This document shows positions 36,472-45,594 of a stretch of 50,226 nt of DNA, piece by piece. The notes beneath the pieces were generated by a model, which had not been told where the DNA came from, did not search any database, and saw only the letters and a program-made list of their open reading frames with translations. The translations under genes and the position numbers were made by a program. The stretch spans positions 1-50,226 of the forward strand of contig CAITSZ010000048.1 of assembly GCA_903895195.1 (NCBI GenBank), in the 5' to 3' direction. The first letter of the stretch is position 1; every line of letters begins with the position of its first letter. This stretch comes from an uncultured Chlorobiaceae bacterium (GTDB taxonomy: Bacteria > Bacteroidota > Chlorobiia > Chlorobiales > Chlorobiaceae).

Positions 36472-39018
36472 ATGCTCAAACACCAAAAGAGCAACAAACC
36501 AACGACCGCATCAGAATTACGTGCTCATGCTGAAGATCGCTTGAGGTATAAGCCCGAGACCAATGCAGTTCTCTCATACTCAAAAGATGAACTGCTAAGG
36601 TTGAATCATGAACTCTCAGTCCACCAGATTGAGCTTGAAATGCAGGCGGATGAACTTAGGTATTCAAGTGACCTGCTCGCCCTCTCAAACGCCGATCTTG
36701 AAGCAAGCTTCAGCCAGTATGCCGATCTTTATGAGTTCGCCCCGTCAGGCTATCTCACCCTTGCCCTTGACTCCACCATACTTCAGGTAAACCTCACAGC
36801 TACCAAAATGTTTGGTGTTTCGCGTTCGCTTTTAAAGGGCAATCGATTCATCACCTTCGTTTCAGTTGCAGATCAAGCGACAATAACAAAAATGATAGCG
36901 GATGTTTTCCTCACCACGGAGCATCAATTCTGTGAGGTCACCCTCATCAGTGATGAAAATCACTTCCCCGGCCTGCACCACACCTTTTCCGGCCATACCA
37001 TTCGAATTGATGCGACTCTCAGTCCCGACAGCACAGAGTGCCGCGCCATTATAATCGATATAACCGAGAGCAAAAAAGCTGCAATAGCCGCCTTGGAGCT
37101 AAGCGAAGAGCGCCACAGCTCCCTCTTTAAGCATATGCTGAACGGCATTGCCTACTGCAAAATGATCTATAGCGATGGTCGCCCCGTTGATTTTCTCTAT
37201 GAGCAGGTAAACTTACGGTTCGAAACACAGACCGGTCTGAAAAATGTTGAAGGCAAAAAGTTTTCTGAAATTATTGCAGGCACCCCTGATCCAAATACGG
37301 AACTCCTGGAACTCTATGGCCGTGTAGCTGCCAGCGGTAAGCCGGAACGGTTCGAGGTATATATCGACGCCATGAAGATGTGGTTCGAGGGATCCGCCTA
37401 CACTCTTCAGTCAGATCACTTTGTAGCCATCTTCGATAACATCACAGAACGAAAGCTGGCAGAACTTGCACTCAAAAAACTCAGTGTAACCGTAGAGCAA
37501 AACCCTTCGATGGTTGTCATTACCGATGCTCACGGTGCTATTGAATTCGTTAATGCCTCGTTTACAGAAACCACAGGCTATACATTAGAAGACGTAAAAG
37601 GTAAAAATCCCCGTCTCTTTAAGTCAGGTATTACACCAAAAGCTCTCTACGACGAGCTCTGGCAAACAATCCTTTCAGGTAACGTGTGGCGTGGAGAGCT
37701 GCAAAACACAAAGAATAATGGTGAACTCTATTGGGAATCCGAGGTTATTTCACCCGTTCTGGATACTGATGGCAAAATCATCAACTTAGTCGGTATAAAG
37801 CAGGATATCACAGCCCAGAAAAGACTCTTGAGCGAACTGAGTGTCGCCAAAGAAAAAGTTAAAGAGGCCGAACTCTTAAAAGCAGCCTTTATGGCCAATA
37901 TCAGCCACGAACTGCGCAGCCCGGTCAGCGGTATTCTCGGCTTTTCCGAACTGCTTAAATCCCCTGATTTATCCAAAGAGGAACTCCTCGAATATAATGA
38001 CCTCATTTTCAAAAGCGGTGAGCGCATGCTCCACCTCATTAACGATCTCGTTGATTATTCACGCATTGAAGCAGGCGAGTCCATGCTGCAGATTTCCACC
38101 ACCTCGGTCAACCAGGTTATGAGTGATATCGCTGCATTTTTCACGCATGAAGTCGATCGCCAAAAATTGCGCATAAGCTTTACGGCAGGACTCCCTGACT
38201 CTAAAAGCATCATTGACACCGACGGCTCCAAGCTGCATCAGATTTTGACAAACCTCATCCAGAACGCCATCAAATTCACCACATCAGGCGCCATAGAGTT
38301 CGGCTACACCGAAAAAAATAAAATGCTTCACTTCTATGTCCGCGACTCAGGAATCGGCATCCCGCTTGCCATGCAGGTAAAAATATTCGAACGCTTCCGC
38401 CAGGTCGACAACAAGCTGACCCAGCATTACAAAGGCTCAGGCCTTGGGCTCTCTATTTCAAAAGCCTATGTTGAATTGCTGGGAGGCACCATAAGGGTAG
38501 AGTCAGAAGAAGGAAAAGGAAGCACCTTCATTTTCACCCTCCCCTATAACCCCATCCATAACGCTGTGACTAACCCCAACGAAACCCTAAGCGCAGCGAA
38601 GGACTCCGTACTCCGTACTCAGCACTCAGCACTCTCATCCACCATTCTCATCGTCGAAGATGACGATGCAAGCAGGTATTTGCTGCAAAAGATGCTGAAA
38701 AATGAAAGCATGAACATTCTCTATGCCAATAATGGCCGTGAGGGTGTGGATATGGTCGAAGACCACCCCGAAATCAAACTGGTGCTTATGGACCTTAAAA
38801 TGCCCATCATGAACGGTTTTGAAGCCACAAAGCTCATCAAACAAAAGCATCCCGAACTCCCCATTATAGCCCAGTCAGCATTTTCCTCACTTGAGGTCAG
38901 GCGAAAAGCTTCAGAAGCAGGGTGCAGCGCTTTGATAAGCAAGCCCATCAAGAAAGACGAACTTCTCGAAAAAATGCATGAGATGCTCGAAAAAAAACCT
39001 GAACTGCACTTGTGGTAA
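36472..39018 (+). CDS. Hybrid sensor histidine kinase C (N-module, 3 PAS, HisKA, HATPase, receiver)
   Basis: 848 residues, no membrane segment. The N-module (LRAHAEDRLRYK, NHELSVHQIELEMQADEL, YADLYEFAPSGYLTL) leads into PAS1. PAS2 (about 208-330, LFKHMLNGIAYCKMIY) resembles the first PAS of kinase D; PAS3 (335-455, QNPSMVVITDAHGAIEFV) resembles the PAS of kinase B. HisKA differs from the rest, with His479 in SHELRSPVSG. HATPase reads NLIQNAIKFT, DSGIGIP, GSGLGLSISKAY. The receiver has IVEDDDAS, Asp774 in LVLMDLKMP and a final ISKP in place of ITKP. A GAGTGCT-type repeat (38603-38636) encodes part of the linker. A probable terminator follows at once. Confidence 0.93.
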   Translation: MLKHQKSNKPTTASELRAHAEDRLRYKPETNAVLSYSKDELLRLNHELSVHQIELEMQADELRYSSDLLALSNADLEASFSQYADLYEFAPSGYLTLALDSTILQVNLTATKMFGVSRSLLKGNRFITFVSVADQATITKMIADVFLTTEHQFCEVTLISDENHFPGLHHTFSGHTIRIDATLSPDSTECRAIIIDITESKKAAIAALELSEERHSSLFKHMLNGIAYCKMIYSDGRPVDFLYEQVNLRFETQTGLKNVEGKKFSEIIAGTPDPNTELLELYGRVAASGKPERFEVYIDAMKMWFEGSAYTLQSDHFVAIFDNITERKLAELALKKLSVTVEQNPSMVVITDAHGAIEFVNASFTETTGYTLEDVKGKNPRLFKSGITPKALYDELWQTILSGNVWRGELQNTKNNGELYWESEVISPVLDTDGKIINLVGIKQDITAQKRLLSELSVAKEKVKEAELLKAAFMANISHELRSPVSGILGFSELLKSPDLSKEELLEYNDLIFKSGERMLHLINDLVDYSRIEAGESMLQISTTSVNQVMSDIAAFFTHEVDRQKLRISFTAGLPDSKSIIDTDGSKLHQILTNLIQNAIKFTTSGAIEFGYTEKNKMLHFYVRDSGIGIPLAMQVKIFERFRQVDNKLTQHYKGSGLGLSISKAYVELLGGTIRVESEEGKGSTFIFTLPYNPIHNAVTNPNETLSAAKDSVLRTQHSALSSTILIVEDDDASRYLLQKMLKNESMNILYANNGREGVDMVEDHPEIKLVLMDLKMPIMNGFEATKLIKQKHPELPIIAQSAFSSLEVRRKASEAGCSALISKPIKKDELLEKMHEMLEKKPELHLW
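38603..38636 (-). repeat. GAGTGCT-type repeat inside kinase C
   Basis: On the minus strand it reads GAGTGCTGAGTGCTGAGTAC and on, matching the heptamer array at 7088-7114. On the plus strand it encodes LRTQHSALSS between HATPase and receiver. A near copy is in kinase D. Confidence 0.85.
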
Positions 39019-39050
39019 GCTCGTGTTTACGGCCACAAGAGCGCTTTTTT
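39019..39050 (+). terminator. Probable rho-independent terminator after kinase C
   Basis: The stem GCTCGTG (39019-39025) pairs with CAC-AA-GAGC (39034-39042) across a small bulge, followed by GC and six T (39045-39050). It begins immediately after the kinase C stop codon. Confidence 0.5.
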
Positions 39051-39283
39051 ATTGTAAGATGGAGGGATGAATACAATATATCTTTTTGTCCTTTTCTCCT
39101 TTCATGAAGTATTTTGTATAAGGAAATATATATATTTCAATTGCTTTCTATAAGCAATTATCAGTATCAATTCATATCGAGAGTTCAGCTCTCAAAATAC
39201 CAGCCTTTTAGCCCGATAAGGGATACATCGTTGCTGTGACACTTCTGCGGTGTGCAATTGAATAACTTAAACGGAGATTGAGC

Positions 39284-40057
39284 ATGACAAAGTTTCTTGC
39301 TGTTGTTGTGTCAGTAATCCTTATTATTTCTTCTTATACAGCTCAGGCCGCCTCAAAATCAACCAGCATCAACCTGGAGCCTCAGGTTGCCGTAGGCGCC
39401 TATATGGGCCTGGTTGAAGATCATTTAGCCGGCGTGTTGCGCACTGTAAGTGTTGTTGCGCAGACCTCCGAGGCCAAATCGGCTAAGTGGGAAACAGTCA
39501 AGCCACTGCTTGATCGCATCAGTAAAGATCTTCCTACCGGGCCAACAGTCTGGCTTGCACTGCCGGATGGCAGTTATTACACTGTTGAATCAGGAGGACT
39601 GACCGATCAGACTCTGATGAGCCGTCCCTACTTTTCAAGACTTCTCGGAGGCCAGGACGTTCTGGGCGACCTGGTGATCAGCCGCTCAACCCACCAGCGC
39701 TATGCTGTTGTTGCAAGTCCGGTTATTGAGAATGGTAAAGTTGTCGCGGTTATCGGTGTCTCTGTGAAAGTTCATTTATTGACAGCACTTATTGAATCGA
39801 AAATGAAGCTGCCCGATAAAGCATATTTCTATGCTCTTGACACCGATACAAAAATTATTTTACACCGTCATTTGGACCGTGTTTTCAAAATGGTGGAAAA
39901 TGTAGGGGACGAAAAGCTTGCCGAAGGGTTTAAATCAAGTATGAAAAAGGATGAGGGCGTTTTTAACTATACGCTTAATGGCAAGAAGATGTGTTCGGTT
40001 TTTCAGAAGTCAAAAACGTTGGGCTGGTATTTTTTCATAGCACAAGAAAAAAAGTAA
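39284..40057 (+). CDS. Stand-alone periplasmic Cache/PDC-type sensor protein
   Basis: 257 residues. A signal peptide (KFLAVVVSVILIISSYTAQA) is followed by a Cache-like domain: a long N-terminal helix (VGAYMGLVEDHLAGVLRTVS), WLALPDGSYYTVESGGLTDQTLMSRPYF, DVLGDLVISRSTHQRYAVVASPVIENGKVVAVIGVSV and a second half with YFYALDTDTKIILHRH and SKTLGWYFFIAQE. These are the landmarks of chemoreceptor and kinase sensor domains, but there is no membrane anchor or signalling domain behind it. The ATG at 39284 has the ribosome site ACGGAG, unlike its kinase neighbours. It might pass a periplasmic signal to some membrane partner; no such partner is visible in the window. Confidence 0.75.
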   Translation: MTKFLAVVVSVILIISSYTAQAASKSTSINLEPQVAVGAYMGLVEDHLAGVLRTVSVVAQTSEAKSAKWETVKPLLDRISKDLPTGPTVWLALPDGSYYTVESGGLTDQTLMSRPYFSRLLGGQDVLGDLVISRSTHQRYAVVASPVIENGKVVAVIGVSVKVHLLTALIESKMKLPDKAYFYALDTDTKIILHRHLDRVFKMVENVGDEKLAEGFKSSMKKDEGVFNYTLNGKKMCSVFQKSKTLGWYFFIAQEKK

Positions 40058-40314
40058 CTTGATTGCATAACATTGTATGGCTTAACCCTTTTTAGGTATT
40101 GCCTTTGTCTCGTTCGTGTTATTCTTTTTCGTTATACTCACTCAATACCCCTATAGATAACTATTTTTTTTGGGCAGTAATCCTCATGCGAGAGGATAAG
40201 GATATTCCCCCAGCCTCTGATCGTTCCTGAAGCAGAGTTAGATGCTGTCGGCAGGTATATTCCAGGTACTATTGCGTAGTTTTACAGTTCTCCTATTTAT
40301 CCAAGACCTCCATC

Positions 40315-43002
40315 ATGGATCAAGAGCAATCCGGGCCTGATAGTTCAGTGCAGAGCTATGCTGGCGAGCCAATCCCGCAGAACAGTGATCCGCATTGTCA
40401 TTTATTTGCCAACATGCGGTATGGCTACCTCTATTGTCAGGTAGTATTTGATAAAACCGGTCGTGCGGTTGATTTTATTCACAAGGAGGTCAATAAGAGT
40501 TACGAAACCATGACCGGCCTTCCTAATGTCATTGGCCGAAAAGCAACCGAGGTTTTTCCCGATATCAGGCAGTCAAATCCAGGGTTTATAGAACGGCATT
40601 TAAGTGTTGCTGAAACCGGCATTTCAGATACCTTTGAACTCTACCTTGCGCCCTTGGATAAATGGTTCCATATCTCACTCTATAGTCACCAAAAAGATCA
40701 GTTTACTGCTCTTATTGACGACATCACCGAGCGAAAAGAGGTCGAAGAAGCTCTCCGTAAAAGTGAGCGGAACTTTCGTTCTATAACTGAGCAAATCACC
40801 GAAGTAGTTTTTGTGGCGGACTCAACAGGGGTCTTAACCTTTGTCTCACCGCTTATGGAGCAGGTTTTCGGGTATTTGCCTCATGAGGTCATTGGTCGCT
40901 CCTTTACCGACTACATTGCGGAACAAGATATTCCTGAAGCCTTACAGCTCTTCTACAAAACCTTGTTGCACCATGTAAAGAATCAGATTTCTGAATTCAA
41001 GTTCCAGAAAAAAAACGGGTCAATTTTTTACGGTGAAGTTCATTTCCAATATTACGAGGATCACGAGTTCTCCGGAATGATCGGCTTGGTCCGTGATATC
41101 AGTGATCGCAAAAGGCAAGAGAGAATCCGTCAGGAATATGAAGAGAGATTGTTTGAATACGAGCAATATCTCATGAGTATTTTCAATGATGTTAATTTCA
41201 GCGTTTTTATAGTTGATGTGCTGCCTGACGGCTCCTACCGGTATAAAGAGAATGAAGCGGTCAATGCGAAACTGATCGGCATCCTTAATGTTGATTTTTC
41301 CGGAAAAAACCCGATAGAGGCCTTTGGTCCTGAAGCAGGCAAAGTGATCAACAGTAACTATGATGCCTGTGTTAAAGGCGGCATACCGATAAAGTTTGAA
41401 GAGTTTGTCCCGTTCTTTGGTAAAGATATGTGGTGGGAAACCGCCCTGAATCCTGTTCGAGATGCCAGTGGCCATATCTATAGACTTATCGGCACGACTA
41501 CGGAGATCACGGAACGCAGGCAGCAGGAAATAGCACTGAAAAAAAGTGAAGAGCGTTTCAGGGCGATGTTTGAGCAGCACTCCGCCATTCAGTTAATGGT
41601 TGATCCCGTTACAGGGTGTCTCATCAATGCAAATGAGGCCGCTGCCCATTTTTATGGATGGTCCGTTGAAGAGCTTAAGCAGATGAACCTGCAGCAGGTC
41701 GCGGACGCTCCATTACAAGTGCTGAAAAACAACTTAAGCAACATACTAAACCAAGAGCACACGCGCTTGGGCTTGTGCCATAAAAAGAAAGATGGCTCTT
41801 TATCTGATGTGGAGGTGTTCGGCAGCCTTATTGAGATTGAACAGAAACCAATTCTTTATGCAATTATTCATGATATTACAGACCGTAAGCTGGCAGCAGA
41901 AGAGAGCGATCGCTTAAAGTCGGCTTTTCTGGCCAATATGAGCCATGAGATCCGCACTCCCATGAACGGCATAATGGGCTTTTCAGAACTGCTCAAAGAT
42001 CCTCATCTTTCCGGAGAAGAACAGACTGAGTATCTCGGTCTGATTCAACAGAGCGGTGACCGGATGCTCGCTCTGATTAATGACCTTATGGATATATCAA
42101 AGATTGATGCCAAAGAGGTAAAACTCGAGATAACCGAAACTCCGGTTAATCAGCTCTTACGAGATCACGTGGCGTTTTTTAAGCTGGAGGCTGATAAAAA
42201 AGGATTACGGTTAACCCTTACGACAGTACTTCCAGACGAGCAATGCATTATCACTACCGACAGCCTCAAGCTCAACCAGATACTGACCAATCTGATACAG
42301 AATGCCATGAAGTTTACCTCAAAAGGCGGCATCGATATCAGCTATGCCAGAAAAGAGAATATGCTTGAGTTTTATGTCATCGATTCCGGCAGAGGTATTC
42401 CGGATGACAAAAAAGGGAAGATATTCGACCGCTTCAGTCAGCTCGACAACTCTCTCACCCGCAATCACGAAGGTTCAGGTCTCGGCTTAAGCATTTCCAA
42501 AGCATTGGTGGAAATGCTCGGAGGTTCAATCAAAGTCGATTCAGTAGAGGGTGCCGGCAGTACATTTTCCTTCACCCTCCCCTATAACCCACTGAACACT
42601 TCCCAAGACTCAGCACTCGGTACTCAGCACTCAGCACTCTCTTTCACCATTCTGATCGCTGAAGACGATGCAGTAAGCACTCTCTTGCTTAAAAGGAACT
42701 TGAAGGGCGAAAATCTCACCATTCTCTCTGCCGAAAACGGCTGGGAGGCTGTTGAGCTCGTTCAGCATCACCCGGAGATCAATCTGGTGCTTATGGACCT
42801 TAAAATGCCCATCATGAACGGCTATGAGGCCTCCAGACTCATCAAAAAGCAGCGCCCCGATCTGCCCGTTATCGCCCAGTCAGCATTTACCTCAAAAGAA
42901 GAGAGGCAAAAAGCCAAAGAAGCAGGCTGCGACGACTTCATCACCAAACCCATCAGCAAAAGCGAACTGCTCGAAAAGATGCATAAGCAGCTTAATTGGT
43001 AA
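40315..43002 (+). CDS. Hybrid sensor histidine kinase D (4 PAS, HisKA, HATPase, receiver)
   Basis: 895 residues, the longest kinase here; no membrane segment and no N-module. PAS1 (about 25-145, LFANMRYGYLYCQVVF) matches kinase C PAS2; PAS2 (150-270, SERNFRSITEQITEVVF) and PAS3 (285-405, NDVNFSVFIVDVLPDG) match kinase A PAS2 and PAS3; PAS4 (410-525, MFEQHSAIQLMVDPVTG, FYGWSVEELKQMNL) matches PAS domains of E and F. His544 is in SHEIRTPMNG; HATPase reads NLIQNAMKFT, DSGRGIP (Arg in place of the usual Ile) and GSGLGLSISKAL; the receiver has LIAEDDAV, Asp828 in LVLMDLKMP, ITKP. A GAGTGCT-type repeat lies in the linker (42607-42641). The start follows CCAAGACCTCCATC. Confidence 0.93.
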   Translation: MDQEQSGPDSSVQSYAGEPIPQNSDPHCHLFANMRYGYLYCQVVFDKTGRAVDFIHKEVNKSYETMTGLPNVIGRKATEVFPDIRQSNPGFIERHLSVAETGISDTFELYLAPLDKWFHISLYSHQKDQFTALIDDITERKEVEEALRKSERNFRSITEQITEVVFVADSTGVLTFVSPLMEQVFGYLPHEVIGRSFTDYIAEQDIPEALQLFYKTLLHHVKNQISEFKFQKKNGSIFYGEVHFQYYEDHEFSGMIGLVRDISDRKRQERIRQEYEERLFEYEQYLMSIFNDVNFSVFIVDVLPDGSYRYKENEAVNAKLIGILNVDFSGKNPIEAFGPEAGKVINSNYDACVKGGIPIKFEEFVPFFGKDMWWETALNPVRDASGHIYRLIGTTTEITERRQQEIALKKSEERFRAMFEQHSAIQLMVDPVTGCLINANEAAAHFYGWSVEELKQMNLQQVADAPLQVLKNNLSNILNQEHTRLGLCHKKKDGSLSDVEVFGSLIEIEQKPILYAIIHDITDRKLAAEESDRLKSAFLANMSHEIRTPMNGIMGFSELLKDPHLSGEEQTEYLGLIQQSGDRMLALINDLMDISKIDAKEVKLEITETPVNQLLRDHVAFFKLEADKKGLRLTLTTVLPDEQCIITTDSLKLNQILTNLIQNAMKFTSKGGIDISYARKENMLEFYVIDSGRGIPDDKKGKIFDRFSQLDNSLTRNHEGSGLGLSISKALVEMLGGSIKVDSVEGAGSTFSFTLPYNPLNTSQDSALGTQHSALSFTILIAEDDAVSTLLLKRNLKGENLTILSAENGWEAVELVQHHPEINLVLMDLKMPIMNGYEASRLIKKQRPDLPVIAQSAFTSKEERQKAKEAGCDDFITKPISKSELLEKMHKQLNW
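42607..42641 (-). repeat. GAGTGCT-type repeat inside kinase D
   Basis: Minus strand: GAGTGCTGAGTGCTGAGTAC, then CGAGTGCTGAGTC. It encodes LGTQHSALSF between HATPase and receiver on the plus strand. It has the same unit as 7088-7114 and the copy in kinase C. Confidence 0.85.
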
Positions 43003-43166
43003 GAGGGGAGCCTCATTAGGGATAGAAGCCGCAGTCAGGAGCATTGTTATTTAAAAAAATAATTAATACATTCGTGTCGCAATAAGCCAGCATAAGTATA
43101 CTGCGAGCCTCCTGCTCCTGTTTAGCTGGCAGTTGATTTGTTTTCTTTACCCAGTACCTCTCCCCA

Positions 43167-45293
43167 ATGGCTACAAAGCTACATAGCAGCGCACCGCGTA
43201 CTTCTGCAGAGTTACGCACTCTCGCAGAGGGACGTCTTAATGTCAAGCATAAAAGTCTCTCTTCAGGTAACTCCTCACCCGATGAGATGATGAGGCTCGT
43301 CCATGAGCTTGAGGTTCATCAGGTTGAACTTGAAATACAGCAGGAAGAGCTGGAACAGAGCAGGGCTCTCTTGGAGGAAAGTCTCACTCTCTACACTGAT
43401 CTTTACGACTTTGCCCCGGCAGGGTATTTGACTTTAAGCAGGGACAGTAAAATACAGCAGGCAAACCTGACATGCACCAGTCTCCTTGGCGTAGACCGTT
43501 CCCGTTTGCTTGGCCAGCACTTTAAGACATTTGTTGTTCCAGAGGATTATCGGGTCGTTGATACCATGCTCGAATCAGTGTTCACCGGTAGAGGCCCGAA
43601 AAGCTGCGATTTGAGGCTTCTGGCACCTGTTTCCAAGCCATCCACAGGTAACTCTGATACAACACTCCGTACCTTTCACCTTGATGCCGAAGTGAGTGCA
43701 GCCTCTCATGCGTGCCGGATTATTCTCACCGATATTACCGAACGCAAAGAGGCTGAAATGGCTGTAAAAAGAAGTGAACTGCGGTTTAAGGCACTTTTTC
43801 ACAGTCATGCTGCAATGCAGGTCATTCTTGATCCCCAAACAGGGCAGGTTCTTGATGTCAATCAGGCTGCAGCAAACTGGTATGGGTGGACTATTAGTGA
43901 GCTCAGGCAGATGTACACAAAGGATGTTAATACCCTGCCGCCTGAAGCCATAATCAGCAGTCTGAAAACAGTAGTTGATGATCAGCATAATAAATTTATC
44001 GGTCAGCACCGCAGAGCGGACGGCTCAGTTCGCGATGTGGAAATATTCCGGAGCACCATCGAAATTGATGGCAGCACTGTTGTTCATGTCATTATCCAAG
44101 ACATCACAGAACGCAAGCAGACAGAGAATCAGCTGCAGGTAACCCTTAACGAATTGAGGGCTTCCAAAGAAAAAGCTGAAGAGAGCAACAGGCTGAAATC
44201 AGCGTTTTTAGCCAACATCAGTCACGAAATCCGCACACCGATGAATGGAATTCTCGGGTTTTCCGACTTGCTCAAAGACCCCCATCTTTCCGGAGAGGAA
44301 AAAGACGAGTTCATTGGCCTTATCAATCAAAGCGGTCAGCGGATGCTGAACCTCATTAATGATCTTCTTGATATTTCGCGTATTGACGCCAGGGAAGTGT
44401 CGCTCGATATAACCAAAACACCACTCAACTCTCTCTTGCGTGACCTTCATGCCTTTTTTTCGCCAGAGGCCCTCAAAAAGAAGTTGCGCTTAACCTCTTC
44501 CACTGGACTTCCTGACAGCGAAAGCACCATTTCGACTGACAGCGCCAAGCTCTACCAGGTATTAACTAACCTGATCCAGAATGCGCTTAAATTCACCCCT
44601 AAGGGCGGCATTGATTTCGGATATACAAAAAGGGGTGGAGTCCTTGAGTTTTATGTGATCGATTCAGGCATTGGAATTCCTAAAAACAAAAGAGAGAAGA
44701 TTTTTGATCGGTTTCATCAGGTCGATACCTCCTTGCAGAGAGGTCATGAAGGTGCTGGTCTTGGCTTAAGCATTGCCAAGGCATTGGTTGAAATGCTTGG
44801 AGGCATCATCACCGTCGAATCGGTAGAAGGTGCGGGAAGTAATTTTTCCTTTACGCTCCCTTATTATCCTGTCAGTACGCCCAAAACTGCCGATCCTGCT
44901 GCGCTTACCAATCCAGCACTCTCTATTCTCATCGCCGAGGATGATGCAATGAGCGCCCTCTTGCTTAAAAGGAACTTGAAGGGCGAAAATCTCACCATTC
45001 TCTCTGCCGAAAACGGCTGGGAAGCCGTTGAGCTTCTGCAGCACCACCCGGAAATCAAACTGGTGCTTATGGACCTTAAAATGCCCATCATGAACGGCTA
45101 TGAGGCTACCAGACTCATCAAAAAGCAGCGCCCCGACCTGCCCGTTATCGCCCAGTCAGCATTCACCTCAAAAGAAGAGAGGCAAAAAGCCAAAGAAGCA
45201 GGCTGCGACGACTTCATCACCAAACCCATCAGCAAAAGCGAACTGCTCGAAAAGATGCATAAGCAGCTTAAGTGGCAAGAGGTGGTATTATAA
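43167..45293 (+). CDS. Hybrid sensor histidine kinase E (N-module, 2 PAS, HisKA, HATPase, receiver)
   Basis: 708 residues, no membrane segment. The N-module (LRTLAEGRLNVK, VHELEVHQVELEIQQEEL, YTDLYDFAPAGYLTL) leads into PAS1 (about 80-200); PAS2 (205-325, ALFHSHAAMQVILDPQTG, WYGWTISELRQM). HisKA has His353 in SHEIRTPMNG; HATPase reads NLIQNALKFT, DSGIGIP, GAGLGLSIAKAL; the receiver has LIAEDDAM, Asp636 in LVLMDLKMP, AQSAFTS and ITKP. The receiver end is identical to that of kinase D over 107 nt. The linker (STPKTADPAALTNPALS) is not the dispersed repeat. The ATG follows TACCTCTCCCCA, without a ribosome site. Confidence 0.93.
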   Translation: MATKLHSSAPRTSAELRTLAEGRLNVKHKSLSSGNSSPDEMMRLVHELEVHQVELEIQQEELEQSRALLEESLTLYTDLYDFAPAGYLTLSRDSKIQQANLTCTSLLGVDRSRLLGQHFKTFVVPEDYRVVDTMLESVFTGRGPKSCDLRLLAPVSKPSTGNSDTTLRTFHLDAEVSAASHACRIILTDITERKEAEMAVKRSELRFKALFHSHAAMQVILDPQTGQVLDVNQAAANWYGWTISELRQMYTKDVNTLPPEAIISSLKTVVDDQHNKFIGQHRRADGSVRDVEIFRSTIEIDGSTVVHVIIQDITERKQTENQLQVTLNELRASKEKAEESNRLKSAFLANISHEIRTPMNGILGFSDLLKDPHLSGEEKDEFIGLINQSGQRMLNLINDLLDISRIDAREVSLDITKTPLNSLLRDLHAFFSPEALKKKLRLTSSTGLPDSESTISTDSAKLYQVLTNLIQNALKFTPKGGIDFGYTKRGGVLEFYVIDSGIGIPKNKREKIFDRFHQVDTSLQRGHEGAGLGLSIAKALVEMLGGIITVESVEGAGSNFSFTLPYYPVSTPKTADPAALTNPALSILIAEDDAMSALLLKRNLKGENLTILSAENGWEAVELLQHHPEIKLVLMDLKMPIMNGYEATRLIKKQRPDLPVIAQSAFTSKEERQKAKEAGCDDFITKPISKSELLEKMHKQLKWQEVVL

Positions 45294-45594
45294 GCACCAG
45301 AGCGTTCCTTACATCATACGCACCCGTCAGTTTGACCATCACGTTTCCTGTTCCGGACATTCTTTCTCCTGCAGAGGTTTGATGCAGGAGCAGGCAACTT
45401 TTCATGCTGCCTTTCTTTTGCCATTGTCGATGGATTGTATGGGGGTGTCAGGGTTTAGCGTGTCGTAGTCTGCAACACTATTTCCTCAATATATTTTACA
45501 TTAAATGCGTAATAGTTTTTGCATTTATATATTTAGGACATATACTTATTGAGCTACGCATTCATTTCCTGTCTTTAATAAACCCCAGCCTCTT
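45294..45594. other. Intergenic region between kinases E and F
   Basis: 301 nt. I saw no gene, terminator or RNA. The right end has the pyrimidine-rich CATTTCCTGTCTTTAATA and CCCCAGCCTCTT directly before the kinase F ATG; a similar CATTTCCTCTCTGTAA stretch lies before kinase A. Confidence 0.5.

Noticed and set aside
41020-41580. Minus-strand open frame of 186 residues in kinase D
   Set aside because: Antisense to conserved PAS domains; other kinases give similar shadow frames (43575-44009), explained by shared codon pattern.
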